Shown piece after piece: positions 63,964-64,000 of a stretch of DNA of 64,000 nucleotides. Every line of letters starts with the position of its first letter. Position 1 is the stretch's first letter. The notes beneath the pieces are model-generated. The model was not told the DNA's origin and ran no database searches. It saw only the letters and a list, made by a program, of their open reading frames with translations. The translations under genes were made by a program, and so were the position numbers. The stretch lies in contig NZ_CANLZU010000020.1 in NCBI RefSeq assembly GCF_947495715.1, positions 1 through 64,000 of the forward strand, given 5' to 3'. The DNA is from an uncultured Oceanisphaera sp. GTDB lineage: Bacteria > Pseudomonadota > Gammaproteobacteria > Enterobacterales > Aeromonadaceae.

Positions 63964-64000
63964 TTAGCCACCGACTTTTTTCACCGGCAAACCGGCCTTG
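63964..64000 (-). CDS. 3' end of a gene running off the window
   Basis: Minus strand reads KAGLPVKKVGG and a TAA stop at 63964-63966. Only 12 codons are inside the window, so the product cannot be named and the call rests on reading frame alone. Confidence 0.35.
   Translation of the reverse strand, partial: KAGLPVKKVGG

Overview
The window reads as ordinary chromosome from a marine or brackish gammaproteobacterium, most likely of the Aeromonadales (Oceanimonas, Oceanisphaera or Zobellella type). This rests on gene content and synteny, not a database match: a phaB-phaA-phaP-phaC cluster in the Vibrio order, the ybfF-DUF2788-ybfE-fldA block next to seqA-pgm, a topA-sohB-yciK neighbourhood, LuxO/LuxU-type phosphorelay genes, a lysine-riboswitch lysC and NhaD. 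No phage, insertion sequence, CRISPR array or defence system was seen. Genes are dense and GC-rich; the AT-rich parts are the first kilobase and a few promoter regions.

Layout. 1-171: two tRNA-Asn genes. 172-1157: no supported gene. 1158-5432: poly-3-hydroxybutyrate synthesis. 5657-14130: glnS, fur, a hotdog-fold protein, Braun-type lipoprotein with an L,D-transpeptidase, flavodoxin, ybfE, ybfF, seqA and pgm. 14435-19906: astE, a Tsx-family porin, an HPP membrane protein, tRNA-Ser, a PatB/MalY aminotransferase and a LysR regulator. 20009-30575: yciK, sohB, astB, topA, an ATL protein with a PAS chemoreceptor, and ggt. 30795-32741: a decayed tRNA-Gly copy, tRNA-Gly, tRNA-Cys, DUF1853 and NIF3. 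33139-35260: luxO-luxU flanked on both sides by opposite-strand small-RNA candidates. 35546-38453: Moco riboswitch and moaABCDE. 38861-41391: a MetQ-like binding protein, an alpha/beta hydrolase, PilZ and DUF1289. 41887-49676: polyamine catabolism (puuB, two divergent glutamine-synthetase-like ligases, spuC, puuR, ald). 49710-56368: DUF1232, DUF4010, lysC with its riboswitch, argA and nhaD. 56751-63638: a TAXI-TRAP transporter, dadA with a divergent LysR gene, and a GDT1-family Mn exporter behind a yybP-ykoY riboswitch. A gene end runs off the right edge.

Functional links. The pha genes make and store PHB from acetyl-CoA. The puu/spu block glutamylates or transaminates polyamines; SpuC produces alanine, which the adjacent alanine dehydrogenase can return to pyruvate. 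AstE and AstB belong to the arginine succinyltransferase pathway but are 7 kb apart. Three metabolite riboswitches (Moco, lysine, Mn2+) control moaA, lysC and the Mn exporter.

The two most unusual observations are these. First, a predicted RNA of about 75 nt lies on the minus strand beside luxU, with a near-consensus sigma-54 promoter and its own terminator; this is what a Qrr-like target of a LuxO-type activator would look like. Second, a family of seven modular palindromic intergenic elements has outer arms that change from copy to copy while staying self-complementary.
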